In this document: positions 45,769-57,544 of the stretch, piece by piece
Layout: the number at the start of each line of letters is the position of its first letter
How positions within the stretch are numbered: position 1 is the first letter of the stretch
Origin: Bombardia bombarda
Lineage: Eukaryota; Ascomycota; Sordariomycetes; Sordariales; Lasiosphaeriaceae
Reading direction: 5' to 3'
Assembly: GCA_030512295.1 (NCBI GenBank)
Contig: JAULSR010000001.1
Span: 5,231,001-5,295,000, forward strand
DNA: 64,000 bases
The notes under the pieces: generated by a model
Database searches by the model: none
The model's input: only the letters and a program-made list of their open reading frames with translations
Told to the model about the DNA's origin: nothing
Program-made: the position numbers and the translations under genes

Positions 45769-46923
45769 TCACCACCGCCCCCCCACTCCATTCTCGATCT
45801 CCCCAAAAACCTCCAATCCCTTTTGCAACAACCCCGTCCCCACGCCAACCACCTCGGCCCCAACAGTCCGCATTCGCCGATACCCATCCGCGTCCGACAC
45901 GCCGCCGATCCCAATGATCTGGATATGACCCAGCGGCTCCCTATTTTCCTCCAGCAATATCCTCCGCCTAAGCGTGGCCACATTCCCCAGCGCAAGCGGA
46001 TGCAGCGGCGCGCCCGCCATGCCACCGATGCCAAACCCAGGGAGCGCAAATGAAGTCAGCACCCCATCCATCCCACCACCACCATCATGATCAATATCAC
46101 CGCCTCCCGCAAACAGTAAACACGACCCCAGTGTATTCGTCGAGGTGATAAAGCTCACAGGAGACACCCTTTTCTCTCCCCGCTCACCAAGAGAAGTAGC
46201 ATGTTCTGCTAGTGCCCCAATCAGGATATCATACTCAGTCGAGTGCGTATATGGTGGCGCCTTGAGCCCAAACGGTATCCTCGGCAGCAATAGTGGCTTG
46301 CCATCATCACCATCACTTCTCGCATCAATAACCCCTTGCAGCGCTTCGAGATATCTTACCAACTCGCCCTTCCCATACGCCGGTGGCGGCTTGCCCTCTA
46401 TGTTCGGACAGCTCAAGTTGACCTCCATCGCCAGCGGAAAGACCACCTCATTTGCTACCGCCGCGATCATCGTATAGCATTGCGCAACCTCACTGGGCGT
46501 GCCAGTCACAGATACAATAAACACCTTCTTTGACGACGGCGCCACCGTCTGCTGCTCGGCGGAGATGGTCTTGATGAACCCCAGGTAGGTCTCCAGCGTG
46601 TGGGGGCTGTAGCCCAGCGAGTTGATCGATGCGTTCTTCCCCGCTACAGCGCCACCTCCTACCTTGGGCAAGACGACGGCAGCATCATCGTTGGGAGAAG
46701 AGCTCGAAGGGGCGGTGGCAGCGTGCGTGGCGGGGTCGAAGAGGACATATTGGTGTTTTGCGGCATCGTGCGCAAAGCCTTTGATGAGCGAGGTGCGTGT
46801 TGTGACGGCGCCGGTGGAGGGGCAGGCGTAGAGGAGGCGGAGATCGTCGAGGGAGGTGGCCCAGGGGTTGGACGAGTTGATCAGGGGTGGGTGGATTGAG
46901 AGTGCGGGGGGAGGAGGTATCAT
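45769..46923 (-). CDS. Dihydroorotate dehydrogenase, class 1A-type (cytosolic)
   Basis: Single-exon flavoprotein of 384 residues. Class 1A enzymes oxidise dihydroorotate to orotate using fumarate in the cytosol, without a mitochondrial leader. Motifs are ACPSTGAVTTRTS near the start, NSLGYSP, and MEVNLSCPNIEGKP with Cys172 in the catalytic-loop position of class 1. ITSTNTLG and GIGGVSDADGYRRM (FMN phosphate region) follow. A low-complexity Gly/Asp insertion (GGGDIDHDGGGGMDG) precedes the C-terminal FMN site. The absence of a leader or TM segment argues against the quinone-dependent class 2 form normally used by filamentous ascomycetes, so this may be an additional enzyme. Confidence 0.9.
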   Translation of the reverse strand: MIPPPPALSIHPPLINSSNPWATSLDDLRLLYACPSTGAVTTRTSLIKGFAHDAAKHQYVLFDPATHAATAPSSSSPNDDAAVVLPKVGGGAVAGKNASINSLGYSPHTLETYLGFIKTISAEQQTVAPSSKKVFIVSVTGTPSEVAQCYTMIAAVANEVVFPLAMEVNLSCPNIEGKPPPAYGKGELVRYLEALQGVIDARSDGDDGKPLLLPRIPFGLKAPPYTHSTEYDILIGALAEHATSLGERGEKRVSPVSFITSTNTLGSCLLFAGGGDIDHDGGGGMDGVLTSFALPGFGIGGMAGAPLHPLALGNVATLRRRILLEENREPLGHIQIIGIGGVSDADGYRRMRTVGAEVVGVGTGLLQKGLEVFGEIENGVGGRW

Positions 46924-47289
46924 TTTCAGCGTCCACGTACGTACTCGCTGACGATAAGAATCCTGCTGGGAAAAGTGAGGACACTCGAGAATGAAAAGTG
47001 AGTAACCTCAGGTGAGATACGTAGATAATAAAGTCCCCCTCATGAGAAAGCGTTCGTGAAGCCGAGGGCGGGGTTCACTAATGAGATAAGATAACAAAAT
47101 GACTGAGGGCAAGGACCCCGCCAACCCGCTTGAGGTAAGTTGCCGGGCCTTTTCAGATGTTTCACGACAGCAAAACGTGAAGCATTCTGTCAAAATGGAA
47201 ACAAATGGAGGGAAAAAATATCCTATTCATGTTTTTTTTGTTCTTGTTAGTGAGTCTATCCTACTGTTCAGTTGTCAAACCAGGATCGA
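46924..47289. other. Short intergenic region
   Basis: About 370 bases between the DHODH start and the SFM1 stop, both on the minus strand, so it holds the DHODH promoter. Confidence 0.6.
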
Positions 47290-48159
47290 TCAAAAGAGGT
47301 CGTCAATGGCCTTGTCGGCGTCCTTCTTGATCAGGTCGACCATGCCCTAAGACGAAGAGTGAGCATACAGATCACACGTTTTCATAAGAAGGCAAGATAA
47401 CAAACCTGGGGCATAATGGGCTTCCCATCCTTGTCCGTCACATAACGGAAAGGCATTTGTGTGGCCTCGTGCTCGTTGAAGCGCAGCTCGGGGAAATCGA
47501 CATGCGGTACTTCAAGCAGGGGGACTGATGAAGAGAGCATATGTCAGACCAGACACGATATTAAGGGGAGGAAAAAAATGACATACTTTTGCCCTCTGCA
47601 ACCATGCGTGTGACGCGCACAGCGGTGTCGGTCGTCATCTGCATGGGACCGAGACGGCGGCCCTCAAAGCCCTTAACCCTCAGCTCCTTGGTCCTGTCTG
47701 TCTTTTGTGTCAGAACACAAAACATTCAGTCTCACAGAACCTGAGCCCGTCAGTCATTTTTACCTCGTGGGGGGTCATCTCCTACAATCTGTGTTAACAA
47801 AAATTCCCAGCGTGACTGCCTGGAGAATATTTACCCAAAATACCGCCAAATAAAAAGACATCAAAGGTCTCGCCATCCTCTGGGGACAAATCCTTGGCAG
47901 CGGCAGGGTCCAGCAGACACACACGGGCCTTCTTCTCACCAGCGTATAGCTCCTCAACACTACGAGACTCGGCCGTAAAGGATGGTACAGCCTTCAAAGC
48001 TTCGGGGACCTTGAACGCCGACGAGAGCGAAGAGAGGCAGAACTGAGAGCCATTCTCGTGCGACTCCTTGGCGATGGCAAGGTACTCAAGCTCGGACCAA
48101 GGGCCAAGCTCATCGTCAAGATGCTCGACGATATAAGTTGTCTTGCCTGAGAGGGTCAT
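47290..48159 (-). CDS. SFM1: Protein arginine methyltransferase SFM1 (SPOUT family)
   Basis: Predicted 209-residue SPOUT methyltransferase. In yeast, Sfm1 monomethylates an arginine of ribosomal protein uS3 (Rps3). Exons are 48159-47835, 47781-47764, 47697-47587, 47524-47406 and 47346-47290. The second exon is only 18 bases and encodes the family hallmark GDDPPRD across its edges (GGILG-DDPPR-DRTKEL). The rest follows the family closely: YIVEHLDDELGPWSELEY, RVCLLDP, RLGPMQMTTDTAVRVT, ELRFNEHEATQMPFRYV and a C-terminal GMVDLIKKDADKAIDDLF. Length matches yeast (about 213). Assignment is strong; the small exon is easily missed by gene finders. Confidence 0.95.
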
Positions 48160-49490
48160 CTTGTGTATGTGTGGAGGGCTGATGGCGGATATATGTAATA
48201 AAATAAAAAAAAGTATGTACTGTAAAAATGGTAAGATATGGTATGCACTTGGACAAACGGTGGGCATGGATAGTAACCTACAATTGGATGGCTGTTGTGC
48301 AAGGCCAATGAATGTGTGGATATGTTGATATTTTGCAACTTTTTTCGGTCAGTTTTAGACATTAAAATTTAGCTTGGGGTGCATTTGATCGTGCATCATC
48401 CGCGTCCAATCTCCATGCCAAGACCTTGCTGCTCGCCCGCCGCTTGCCTGCCTGCCGAGCATCTCAGACCCCGCAAGGTACCGATCGACACTCGGGCGCC
48501 ACTAAACGGGACTGGGATGGGCGGTGTTGGGGGCTCCGGATTATATAAATACTGTAGGTTTCCTCTTCTTCCTGCGCTGGCGAGGCTGGATGCTTCTGAG
48601 GGCTTTGCCGCTACAGCTCGGATCACGGACCAGGCCACACTTCTTGGCCGAAACAAGCATTAGCCACTGTCTATTCTTGTCTCCAAAAACTCGGTCTGTG
48701 GTCGATTGCCCGGCCAGAGAGAATAGCTTGTGCTAGAGGATGGAACAGTGATCTAAATCGAATACCTTTGGCTTTGGTACCGTAGCAGCCTGTAGCGTCG
48801 ATGCCTTAAGTAAACATGGCTGAAGCGATCTAGACCGTTACCTCCCGTCCTGGACAGGAGACAGCCCCACCGTGTCTGTGAGCTTCGTCGCCTACCTTGC
48901 TGTGCTTCTTGTCCTCCGTCCGTCAATGTTTTTGTCCGACAATGAATGGCTGCTTGTTGTCTTATTGAAGCCCCAATCCGGCAGACTGTTTGTGGAACCG
49001 TGTCTTGAACGATTCAGCAGAAGTTCAAGACGGACACGCACCAACAAGCCGCTAACAGCCTGGAACACTCACGATTCGCACCGTTGTTGGGCCTTGTAAT
49101 CTTTACCACACAGACCGTACGGCTGGTACATGTACCCAAAAAAGGGCCAATCCATGTAACGCCAGGAGCAGGGCGGCCAGGCTAAACTGCGGAGGCCCTA
49201 GTCCGCTGAGGTACATGTACCTCTAAGTTAGCTGCTGAGTGTCAGCCTCCATCCATCCCAGGCCGCCGCTGTCGCCGAGGGCTCAAGGAGGACACATCTG
49301 TTTCCATTTCGTCGGTCGGTCCCATCATCTCGAAAATCTTGACAATTTTTCCAGCTTGGGTTTTCTTTCTGTTTTGCCTCCCATGACTGCGCTTAGTGTC
49401 GAAAGGTAGCCAGCAACACAACCATTCGCTTTTGCAGCAAGCGATTCCCCCCCAATCTGCTGCCCTGTTCTTGACAGGACTGCCCGAATC
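48160..49490. promoter_or_regulatory. Divergent promoter region of SFM1 and KEX1
   Basis: 1.3 kb between two divergently transcribed genes. A TATA-like TTATATAAAT is at 48541-48550. Otherwise there are only short frames. No RNA gene seen. Confidence 0.5.
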
Positions 49491-51637
49491 ATGGCCGTTG
49501 GCCGGTCCTTGGCAGGCGGCTTCTCTTGGAAGCGCTGCCTGCCAGCCCTCATCGCGACAACCGTCCTCACGCTCTCATGGGCGACCCCCGCCGTCGCCGA
49601 GCCCTCTGCCGGCGACTATTTTGTGCATTCGCTGCCGGGCGCGCCAGACGGGCCGTTGCTGAAGATGCATGCTGGGTATTTACCTCCCATCCCTGGGCCC
49701 TGGCCCCTCCTTGTCATGATAGAAGAAGCTGACGCGGCACTCTTTTGGAATTCGATAGCCACGTCGAAGTCACCCCCGAGCATAACGGCAACCTCTTCTT
49801 CTGGCACTTTCAGAACAAACACATTGCGAACAAGCAGCGCACCGTCATCTGGCTCAATGGCGGCCCCGGCTGCAGCTCCGAGGACGGCGCCATGATGGAG
49901 ATTGGGCCTTACCGGCTGAAGGACGACCACACACTGGTATACAACGAGGGCGCCTGGAACGAGTTCGCCAATGTCCTATTTGTCGACAACCCCGTCGGCA
50001 CCGGTTACAGTTATGTCGACACCGACAGCTACGTGCACGAGCTGGATGAGATGGCCAATCAGTTTGTCATCTTCCTCGAGAAGTGGTTTGCTCTGTTTCC
50101 CGAGTACGAACATGACGATGTATGTTTCGCCCCCTTTTCTGTTTCCCGCTCCCGCTTCCGCTCCCGCTCTCTCCCCCTTTGGTCGGGATTCAACTAACCA
50201 TAATCGCAGCTCTACATCGCAGGCGAATCCTACGCCGGCCAACACATCCCCTACATCGCCAAGCACATCCTGGCGCGCAACAAGCTCCCCTCCTCCAAGT
50301 ACAAGTGGGCCCTACAGGGCCTCCTCATCGGCAACGGCTGGATCTCCCCGAAGGAGCAGTACGACGCCTACCTACAGTTCGCCTACGAGAAGAAGTTGAT
50401 CGAGAAGGGGACCGACATTGCCAACAAGCTTGAGGTCCAACACCGTCTCTGCCAAAAGGAGCTCGCCGTCGGCCCCGCCACCATCGACTCCTCCGCCTGC
50501 GAGACCATCCTGCAGGACCTGCTCCAATTCACGGTAAAGGTCGGCGCCTCGGGCAAGCAAGAATGCTTCAATATGTACGACGTGCGCCTCCGCGACACGT
50601 ACCCCTCGTGCGGCATGAACTGGCCGCCAGACCTGGTCAACGTGACCCCCTACCTCCGCCGCAAGGACGTGACGGACGCGCTGCACATCTCCCCCAATAA
50701 AAACACGGGCTGGACCGAATGCAACGGCGCCGTGGGCTCCCAGTTCCGCGCGACCCAGTCCAAGCCCTCGATCGACTTCCTCCCCGACATCCTCTCCGAG
50801 GTGCCCGTCGTCCTCTTCAGCGGCGCCGAGGACCTCATCTGCAACCATCTGGGCACCGAGGCACTCATCTCCAACATGGCCTGGAACGGCGGCCGCGGCT
50901 TCGAGCTCAGCCCCGGCACCTGGGCGCCGCGCCGCGACTGGACCTTCGAGGGCCAGCCCGCCGGCTTCTGGCAGGAGGCGCGCAACCTGACCTACGTGCT
51001 CTTCTATAACAGCAGCCACATGGTGCCCTTCGACTACCCCCGGCGCACGCGCGACATGCTCGATCGTTTCATGGGCGTCGACATATCGAGCATCGGCGGC
51101 CAGCCCACCGACAGCCGCCTCGACGGCGAGAAGATGGGCCCCGAGACCACCGTCGGCGGCGCCGCCGGCAACAGCACCGCCGACCAGCAGGCCGTCAAGG
51201 CCAAGCTCGACGCCGCCAAGTGGGAGGCCTACCGCAAGTCGGGCGAGATCGTTCTCGTCATCGTTATTGTCCTGACCGGCCTGTGGGGATACTACGTCTG
51301 GCGCGACAGACGGAGGAGACAAGGGTACAGAGGGCTCGCGGCGGCGGAGAATGGAGGCATCTCGCCGCCTGGGCTGGGCCTGGGGGGTAACAACACGACT
51401 GAACGGGTCGGCCGGGCGATTGGTCTGGAGAACTTCAGGAATAAGAGAAACGGAAACGCGACGAGGGATGTTGAGGCGGGGGATTTTGACGAGGCGGAGC
51501 TGGATGACTTGCATGTGCGCACGCCGGTCGATGCCGTGAGGGGAGGAGATGTGGAGAGGTATAGCATTGGTGGGGCGAGTGATGATGATGAGGAAGAGGG
51601 CGTCGAGAAGAAGGGGCAGGGTAGTGTTAGAAGATGA
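49491..51637 (+). CDS. KEX1: Pheromone-processing carboxypeptidase KEX1
   Basis: 657-residue type I membrane serine carboxypeptidase of the late Golgi; it trims C-terminal Lys/Arg left after KEX2 cleavage. Exons are 49491-49675, 49759-50119 and 50210-51637. An N-terminal signal peptide (hydrophobic core ALIATTVLTLSW, about 20-31) precedes AEPSAGDYFVHSLPG. The substrate-binding WLNGGPGCSSEDGAM and the catalytic triad are present: Ser189 in GESYAGQ, Asp390 in SGAEDLICN and His452 in SSHMVPFD. Near residues 529-547 is one TM helix (IVLVIVIVLTGLWGYYVW) followed by RDRRRR. The cytoplasmic tail ends in an acidic run (DDDEEEG). All features fit the family; assignment is strong. Confidence 0.97.
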
Positions 51638-52456
51638 TGAGGGCACGGATATGTTAAAGATGGCGGTTTGACTATGTTCCTATTTGTTGTGTTCAGCTAT
51701 GTCTTTTTTGTGTTTGGGTGGTTTTGGGATGGGTTACTACTACTACAAAGGGGGCAACAACATAAGCAACAGTGACGGCAGGCAACGGCGACAGCTCTTT
51801 TTTATAAATGCATATATTTATACTTTATACATTATTTTTATGTTACTTCGACTCAGGTCAGTATTTTAGCAGGTATCATCCATGGAAAATAGATCGCTAC
51901 CTCTCATCTACTGGCAGATGTGCGCAAACTTTAGTTATATACTCACCAAAATCAAATATCCAGCCAACGGTGCAACAAAACTGGCCTTCCCCCTCCGCCT
52001 TGATTTGGCTTGTCAACTAAGCAATTTCTTTTGGAGGTAATTTCGAGACCTGTTAGGAGATGTGTATCACTTGTGGAATATGGATATTATTGTTAGTTTT
52101 AACTCAACCAATACTTGTCACCCTACAACCATCCAACCGAACCCCCTGTACGTACGCAGAGATACATGTGTACATAGGTTGAGTGGCAGGCTATGATAAA
52201 CAAGAGTAGCACCCCGACACCAGTTTCCGCCACCCTGCTAGCTTTCATCCTCTCGCTCCTTCTTCAGCACGTTTACCTATTCTTGGCGCGATGAATTCGA
52301 GTCTCGACTAGTGCCTCTCTGAAGGCAAAAGAGCAGTGCAGCAAGCAACCAGCTGGCTGAGCATCAGACTTCGCATTCATGCATGGCCAACAACAATGAT
52401 GTGGTGGCAAGGGGGTATCTTTCTTTTGTCCTTCCGTTCCTTCACCGTCCATCCTC
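51638..52456. other. Convergent intergenic region between KEX1 and DRE2
   Basis: 820 bases holding the two facing 3' UTRs. No gene recognised. Confidence 0.6.
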
Positions 52457-53582
52457 TCAGAACTGTGCGTCGTTATTGAGGAGAGTCACCTCCTCGCCCG
52501 GCTTGAATGGAGGGAGGCCGATATACGGACACTGTTGTTGTCGAACGGTTAGCACAAGCTTCACTCTTCGCGGAAGTTTAGAGCAAGGGAAAACATACAT
52601 CAGCACACCGGAACGCATCTCCCAGCGCACACGACCCACACGAACCCGTCTTGCCCTGCACCGTCAAGTCCAACTCCATCAAGTCCTCCGACTTGAGCTT
52701 GAACGTCTCCAACGCTGAGTCTGCCTTTTCGCGGCGCGCCTTGTCCTCGGCTTCGAGCCGCTGTGCCAGCCCGCAGCTGCAGTCCTTGCACGCTCTGCGC
52801 TTATTGCCCGGCTTGGGCTGGCATTCGAGCGGCTGCGGGATAGGCCGGTTGAGCTCGTCGTCGCCAAGAAGCGCGTCCTCGTCGATAAGCGCCTCATCAC
52901 CGTAGTCATCATCTGATCCGTCCAGATCCAAGTCATCACTGAAGTCGATGAAGCCCACGCCTGCTACGGGCGCCGGCGCTGCAACAGCCGGCGCGGAGGG
53001 GGGAGCTGCAACAGCAACAGCAGGGGCGGTGGTGGGGGCGGCGGCAAGAGCAGCCGCGGCCTTCTTCTTCAGCCCAAACCGCAGCGGCACCGCCTCCTCC
53101 TCTGCATAATCTGGCTTTGTGAACCCGTTACCATCGGCGCCGGAAACCAGGCCAGCGAGAACTGCCTCCCGCGCCTCGGGCGCGCCGCCTGTTCCTAAGC
53201 TACCATCCTCGCTGCGCAGCTTGCCACCCGCCTTGAGGGCCGGCGCCAAACGAGCCCAAACATCACGCCCGCTAAGCAGAGTCGACGTCTCAGCGCGCCG
53301 GCTGCCGTCAGCGTCAGTGAGCACGAGAATCAAGTCGTACGTGGCGGGTGGCAGGGTGACGAGGCCGGCGGCGAGGCGGTCCAGCATGTGCAGGTCGGTG
53401 GTAGCGCGGCTGAAGATGGAGAAGAGGGCGCTGATGCGCTCCTCGTGGGATGCGATCGAGGGCGGCGCGAGGAGGAGGGTTCGTGGTTGTGCGCCATTGT
53501 TGGAAGGAGGGGTAGTAGTAGAATTGGTGCTGTTGGTGGGGTCAAAATCAGACGAGAGATCGAGAAATACGCCTGGGGCCAT
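52457..53582 (-). CDS. DRE2: Fe-S cluster assembly protein DRE2 (anamorsin/CIAPIN1)
   Basis: 352-residue electron-transfer protein of cytosolic Fe-S assembly; it works with the diflavin reductase Tah18. Exons are 53582-52599 and 52531-52457. The N-terminal methyltransferase-like fold includes LLLAPPSIASHEERISALFS. A long Ala/Pro-rich linker follows (AAAPTTAPAVAVAAPPSAP), then an acidic stretch (DDLDLDGSDDDYGDEALIDED). The first cluster site is C..ACKDCSCG; the second is the twin CGSC and CADC, the last completed only by joining exon 2. The terminal segment PYIGLPPFKPGEEVTL is highly conserved in the family. Without the 75-base second exon the second cluster would be lost. Confidence 0.97.
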
Positions 53583-55640
53583 GGCTGCGGCGAAAACTTC
53601 CTTTTAGAGGGTGGCTAGTTGAGTTGTTTTATCGGGAGAAATAGTAGACGCCTCTTCTTTTTGTCGTTGAAGCCGTATATAATGAGTGCAGTGCGGCAGC
53701 TCAGTGAAAGTTGATGCAGTGCGGGCAGCGGGCAAGAGGAGATGATCGGAGATGTGGATTACAGATCAACTCCAGTCAGGTTTGCGAAGGGATTTGGCTG
53801 TGCGCTTTTTTCCCCCGCCGCGGAGATGATTCGCATTACAAAGCGTTGCCACTTAAAAGGGGAGTTCAATAATTCGCACTGTACTATCACCGTAAGGTAG
53901 GTACTTCAGTGCGTGCGAATTCAGCCATAGACTGTGTAATAAGGTTCTGCCTCCCACGCAAACTTTTCCTAGTTTTACCACTTACACGAGCGTGTAAGTA
54001 ATAGATTCATAAGGTTTTGACAACCGCCGATGTCGGGCTTGATGGATGGATAAACCACTAGTCTACACGATGACACATGCACGTAAACGTTCCAACGCGA
54101 TTTGGCGATTGAACACGGCAATGGATCCAAATTGAAGACGTGTAAACGTCCCGAGCCGTATCCGTAGTAGATTAACCGATCAGTCCATGCTGCCACCAGC
54201 TTATCCACTCAACCACTGAACCACGTTGGAGGGGGCGAGCTCAGGGCAAAACGGCCGATTGGACGTCGCCGGCAGGCAGCTATTGGATTCCATCATTGCA
54301 TACAAGCCCTGCAGATGGTCCAAGCCGTTCCTCTCAAACTTGTCTGAGAGAAAAGGTTGAAATTGTAGCTGAGTCTTTTGAAACTCCCTTTACAACTTAG
54401 TACCACGTAGTTGGACTTCGCCTGCCCTCTCAGTTGTCATCTCGACGATCGCCGTTATATATAGAGCAACTGTGATTTATGTCGATTTATCAATGCGCGC
54501 ATGTTGCCCGTGTCTCCATGCGGCTGGATATTTGCTCGTGTGCTCCTGCTTACATTGCACATAGATACAGCAACTAGGCAGTCTAGGCGTGCCATTTCTC
54601 TGGTTCTAGGCCTTTCGATGATGAAGTGGATTCCTAGCCGGTATGGGAGAGCGCTGCGAGTTTTGAGTCATTCCAGCTGGCACGGGATTGACTGCTCAAC
54701 GGACCCTGGATGACGTTGCAGAAAAAGGGCAAGTCGATTAGTCGACTCGCGGGTTTCGGGCTTCGTCCACAGCCCTGCATTCGCAGCTCTGCCTACTGCT
54801 CTTTCGCCCTATTCTCCAAATTCTTTAATATAGCCTTAAATGCACCACTGCTGTGCATTGCATCGCTCGCAAAGCAACAGAAGCAAAGAAGCTTCCAGCT
54901 TTAGCACAGACTTTCAGGGACTCCCCCAAAATATGCCCGGATGAGGGGTGGGCCAGCTAAGCACAGCTAGCCGCAAGCGGCATAACGCCGGGCCTGTGCT
55001 CCATACCCGCAAACCGCCATCAAGACAGGGGACCACAGTTGTCCCTGAGACCTGCAGCGGGGGCCGGGGGGCGCTGATGTCACACGCATCGTACGCCTTC
55101 GACTGTGGGGAGACAAGTGGGGTTCTTTCAACTTCCATCGTCGCCGGCCCATGCAAGTGTTTTGAATGGAGAGAGGAAGCCAACAACGCCAAGCTCACAG
55201 AGGCAAAAAAGATGGACAGCAATTGACATCAATTGGCAGGCCAGAGGCGCGCTGATCGTCCTGTGGCTAAATTGGCGTCCGAGACAGCCGCGCTCGGGAA
55301 GCTTGAAAGCTCAAGCATGGAGGGAGACAGAATCACGTAATGAGCCCATTGTAATAGATGATATGGTGGTCCTTGTTTCCCCTTGAGATCAGCCCAGTCT
55401 CATGGCCTCTTACATCAAGTCACGCGACTGCAATTCCGGACGCCTCCCTGCCTTTCCACGACCTGCTCCCCACCCAGACAGTGGTCACTGTACATAGAAT
55501 ACCTCACTGAGAAAGAGAGAATACAAACAGAAGCAGCAACCAGCCGGGTACCCCCCTTGTTCCTTCCCTTTGGAGATGCTCGCCTGATCGATCCGACTGT
55601 TTGACTGGCTACTCGTCAGCTTCCCCAATTGCATTGCCTT
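53583..55640. other. Divergent intergenic region between DRE2 and the STF2-like gene
   Basis: 2 kb containing the DRE2 promoter and, toward the right, the STF2-like promoter. STRE-type CCCCT sites occur at 55379-55383 and 55552-55556. No coding gene recognised. Confidence 0.5.
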
Positions 55641-56189
55641 TATAAGCCGGGAGCTCCCAACCTTGAACTCGACCTTGTCCCTTTTGCGTGCAGACATTGA
55701 CATCAATCATCAACCATCTCCCGCACAGACTTCCATCTCCTTTCCATTACATCGAACCGCCTGGAGCCTTAGCTCGTCAACATTATCTTGTTTTCTTCCA
55801 CTGGTCTCGATTTTGCACATCATTTTCGTGATATCCAAGACAAAGCCATCAAGGTAAGCCCGCGGTAACTACATGATAGCTCGGAAAGCTGGCATCACCT
55901 CTGCCGGTTCCCCTCCCCCGTCCATCTCCTCCCTTTGAAGCTCAGCTCGTCGACCCCGCATCAACGCTGTGTGACGCTGACTGACTGACACGGTTTATCT
56001 CCACGCAGCAACATCGAGTCTCAGTCATAAACAACGAAGCATCCAACTTGCACCTCCTCAACTTCCTCTGACTTCTAAGCCACACCTACTCAACACCAAG
56101 ATATCCATCAAGAGTAAGTATTTTGTTACCTCACTACTATGTGACATCACCACTTCGGTCCACTGACCCGTGCTGTCCTCAACCTGCAG
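55641..56189 (+). promoter_or_regulatory. STF2-like core promoter and spliced 5' leader
   Basis: A TATAAG box is at 55641-55646, followed by a CT-rich start region. The leader contains an apparent intron 55854-56008 (GTAAGC donor, CACGCAG acceptor) and a second intron 56114-56189 that splits the start codon. The upstream CCCCT elements match stress-response sites, which would suit a hydrophilin; this is inference. Confidence 0.55.
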
Positions 56190-56766
56190 TGACTCGTTCG
56201 CACAAGTTCAACGACAAGGACCACGCCGGCATTGCTGATGGCACCGTGTCTCCACAGGAGCACGTTCCCAAGTTCTTTGCCAAGAGCGGCTTTGCCGATG
56301 TCGACCCCAAGAAGACTAAGAAGAATGGCGGCGGAAAGGGAAACTGGTATGTCCTCCATATCTCCATCTATTTCCATCTCTTGCAGCCTCCTGTTATATC
56401 TCTCATCCATCCCAATTCCCTTCCCCCGGGTTCATCCCGTCATCACCTCAACCAGCCTCCCAACTATCATTAACACTTATCACCAGGGGTGGTTTCGGCG
56501 AAGAGGTAATCGACCAGCCCTTTAACTTCACCAATGCCCGCCGCCGCTCCAACAGCAGCTCCTTCTCGGCCCATCCCGAGATGCTCAAGACCAAGTTCGA
56601 GTTCAACGAGCCCGAGCCCGTCTTCGAGGAGAGTCTGCACGGCGCCATTGCCGGTGAGTCTGAGGACTCATCAGCGGAGCTGCACAAGATGGACACGACG
56701 TCGTCGAGCGGCGGCAGTGTTGACGAGAGCAGCAACGAGAAGGTGACGCTCGTCAAGGATATCTAG
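56113..56766 (+). CDS. STF2-like hydrophilin with an intron inside the start codon
   Basis: 145-residue highly charged, hydrophilic protein. Exons are 56113 (one coding base), 56190-56346 and 56487-56766. The first coding base A precedes a GTAAGT donor at 56114, and the next exon begins TG ACT CGT after CTGCAG, so the ATG itself is assembled by splicing. The resulting MTRSHKFNDKDHAG start matches the MTRxxKW-type start of the yeast Stf2 family. The central GGGKGNWGG motif is also split by an intron and matches the family's KGNWG core. ARRRSNSSSFS and a Ser/Asp/Glu-rich tail follow. In yeast, Stf2 stabilises inhibited F1Fo-ATPase and protects cells from desiccation. Without the split ATG the next in-frame ATG lies at 56581, after the core motif. 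Confidence 0.85.
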
Positions 56767-56792
56767 AGAGAGAGAGAGAGAGAGAGAGAGAT
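56764..56792. repeat. (GA)n dinucleotide repeat in the STF2-like 3' UTR
   Basis: About 13 GA units begin at the stop codon. Confidence 0.85.
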
Positions 56793-57544
56793 GAGAGGGA
56801 GAGAGACATACTCCTTCCATTCCCCCTTTTCACTTTATTCCCTATTCTCCCCACTACTGCTACAACAACTACTACTACTACGGATGGACGGATTGATAAA
56901 TGGGATAGCGGATGGATACTTCCTATTTCCACCACTCCCCCCAAATAGAGCCACTTGGCAAAGGCAGTCACCCGCATGGCATCTTTTGTACATGTTGGTA
57001 TAAATCTGCTTGCCATGTGGGATTCCAACGAGAAGTTGGCGGAGGATGTTTGGGGCTTTGCCGCTTTCAACTGGCTGAAATGGCTGGTTTAAGTTGGCTT
57101 CGACCCTGAATACCTTCTATCTGACTGCCACGCACAACGGTGTGTGTAGGCTTGCTTTGGGAGGGGTCTTTGAGATAGCAAATTTCTTTATACGTTCTGG
57201 CTCGGCTCGCACGCCGTCGCCCTTTTTGTAACAGTACTGCAAGCTTAATGAGGGGACATTTTTCAGTTACCTAGCTCTCTCTTTCTCTTCTCTGCTGATA
57301 ATCGTTTCTCATGAACTAACGCCGATTCCTTTCGGCTATTATTATTACTCTTCCAAGCATGAAAATCATTTTGCAGTGATTATTCGGAATGTATACACAT
57401 GTTCCAGCTATATATAAGAGCTGCCTTCCTACAGAGTCCCGTCCCAGCCCAGTATACCGCCTTCTACGGCAGCAAACTTGGTAACATCCCGAAAGTGATA
57501 GGTGAAGGGATTCCGGGGGTCTCGGGACTCCTGGTCCTCCTCAC
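56793..57544. other. Convergent intergenic region between STF2-like and FMT1 genes
   Basis: 750 bases containing both 3' UTRs. No gene recognised. Confidence 0.6.

Noticed and set aside
50372..51646. 424-codon open frame antisense to KEX1
   Set aside because: Same effect of codon bias opposite a conserved gene; no recognisable domain.
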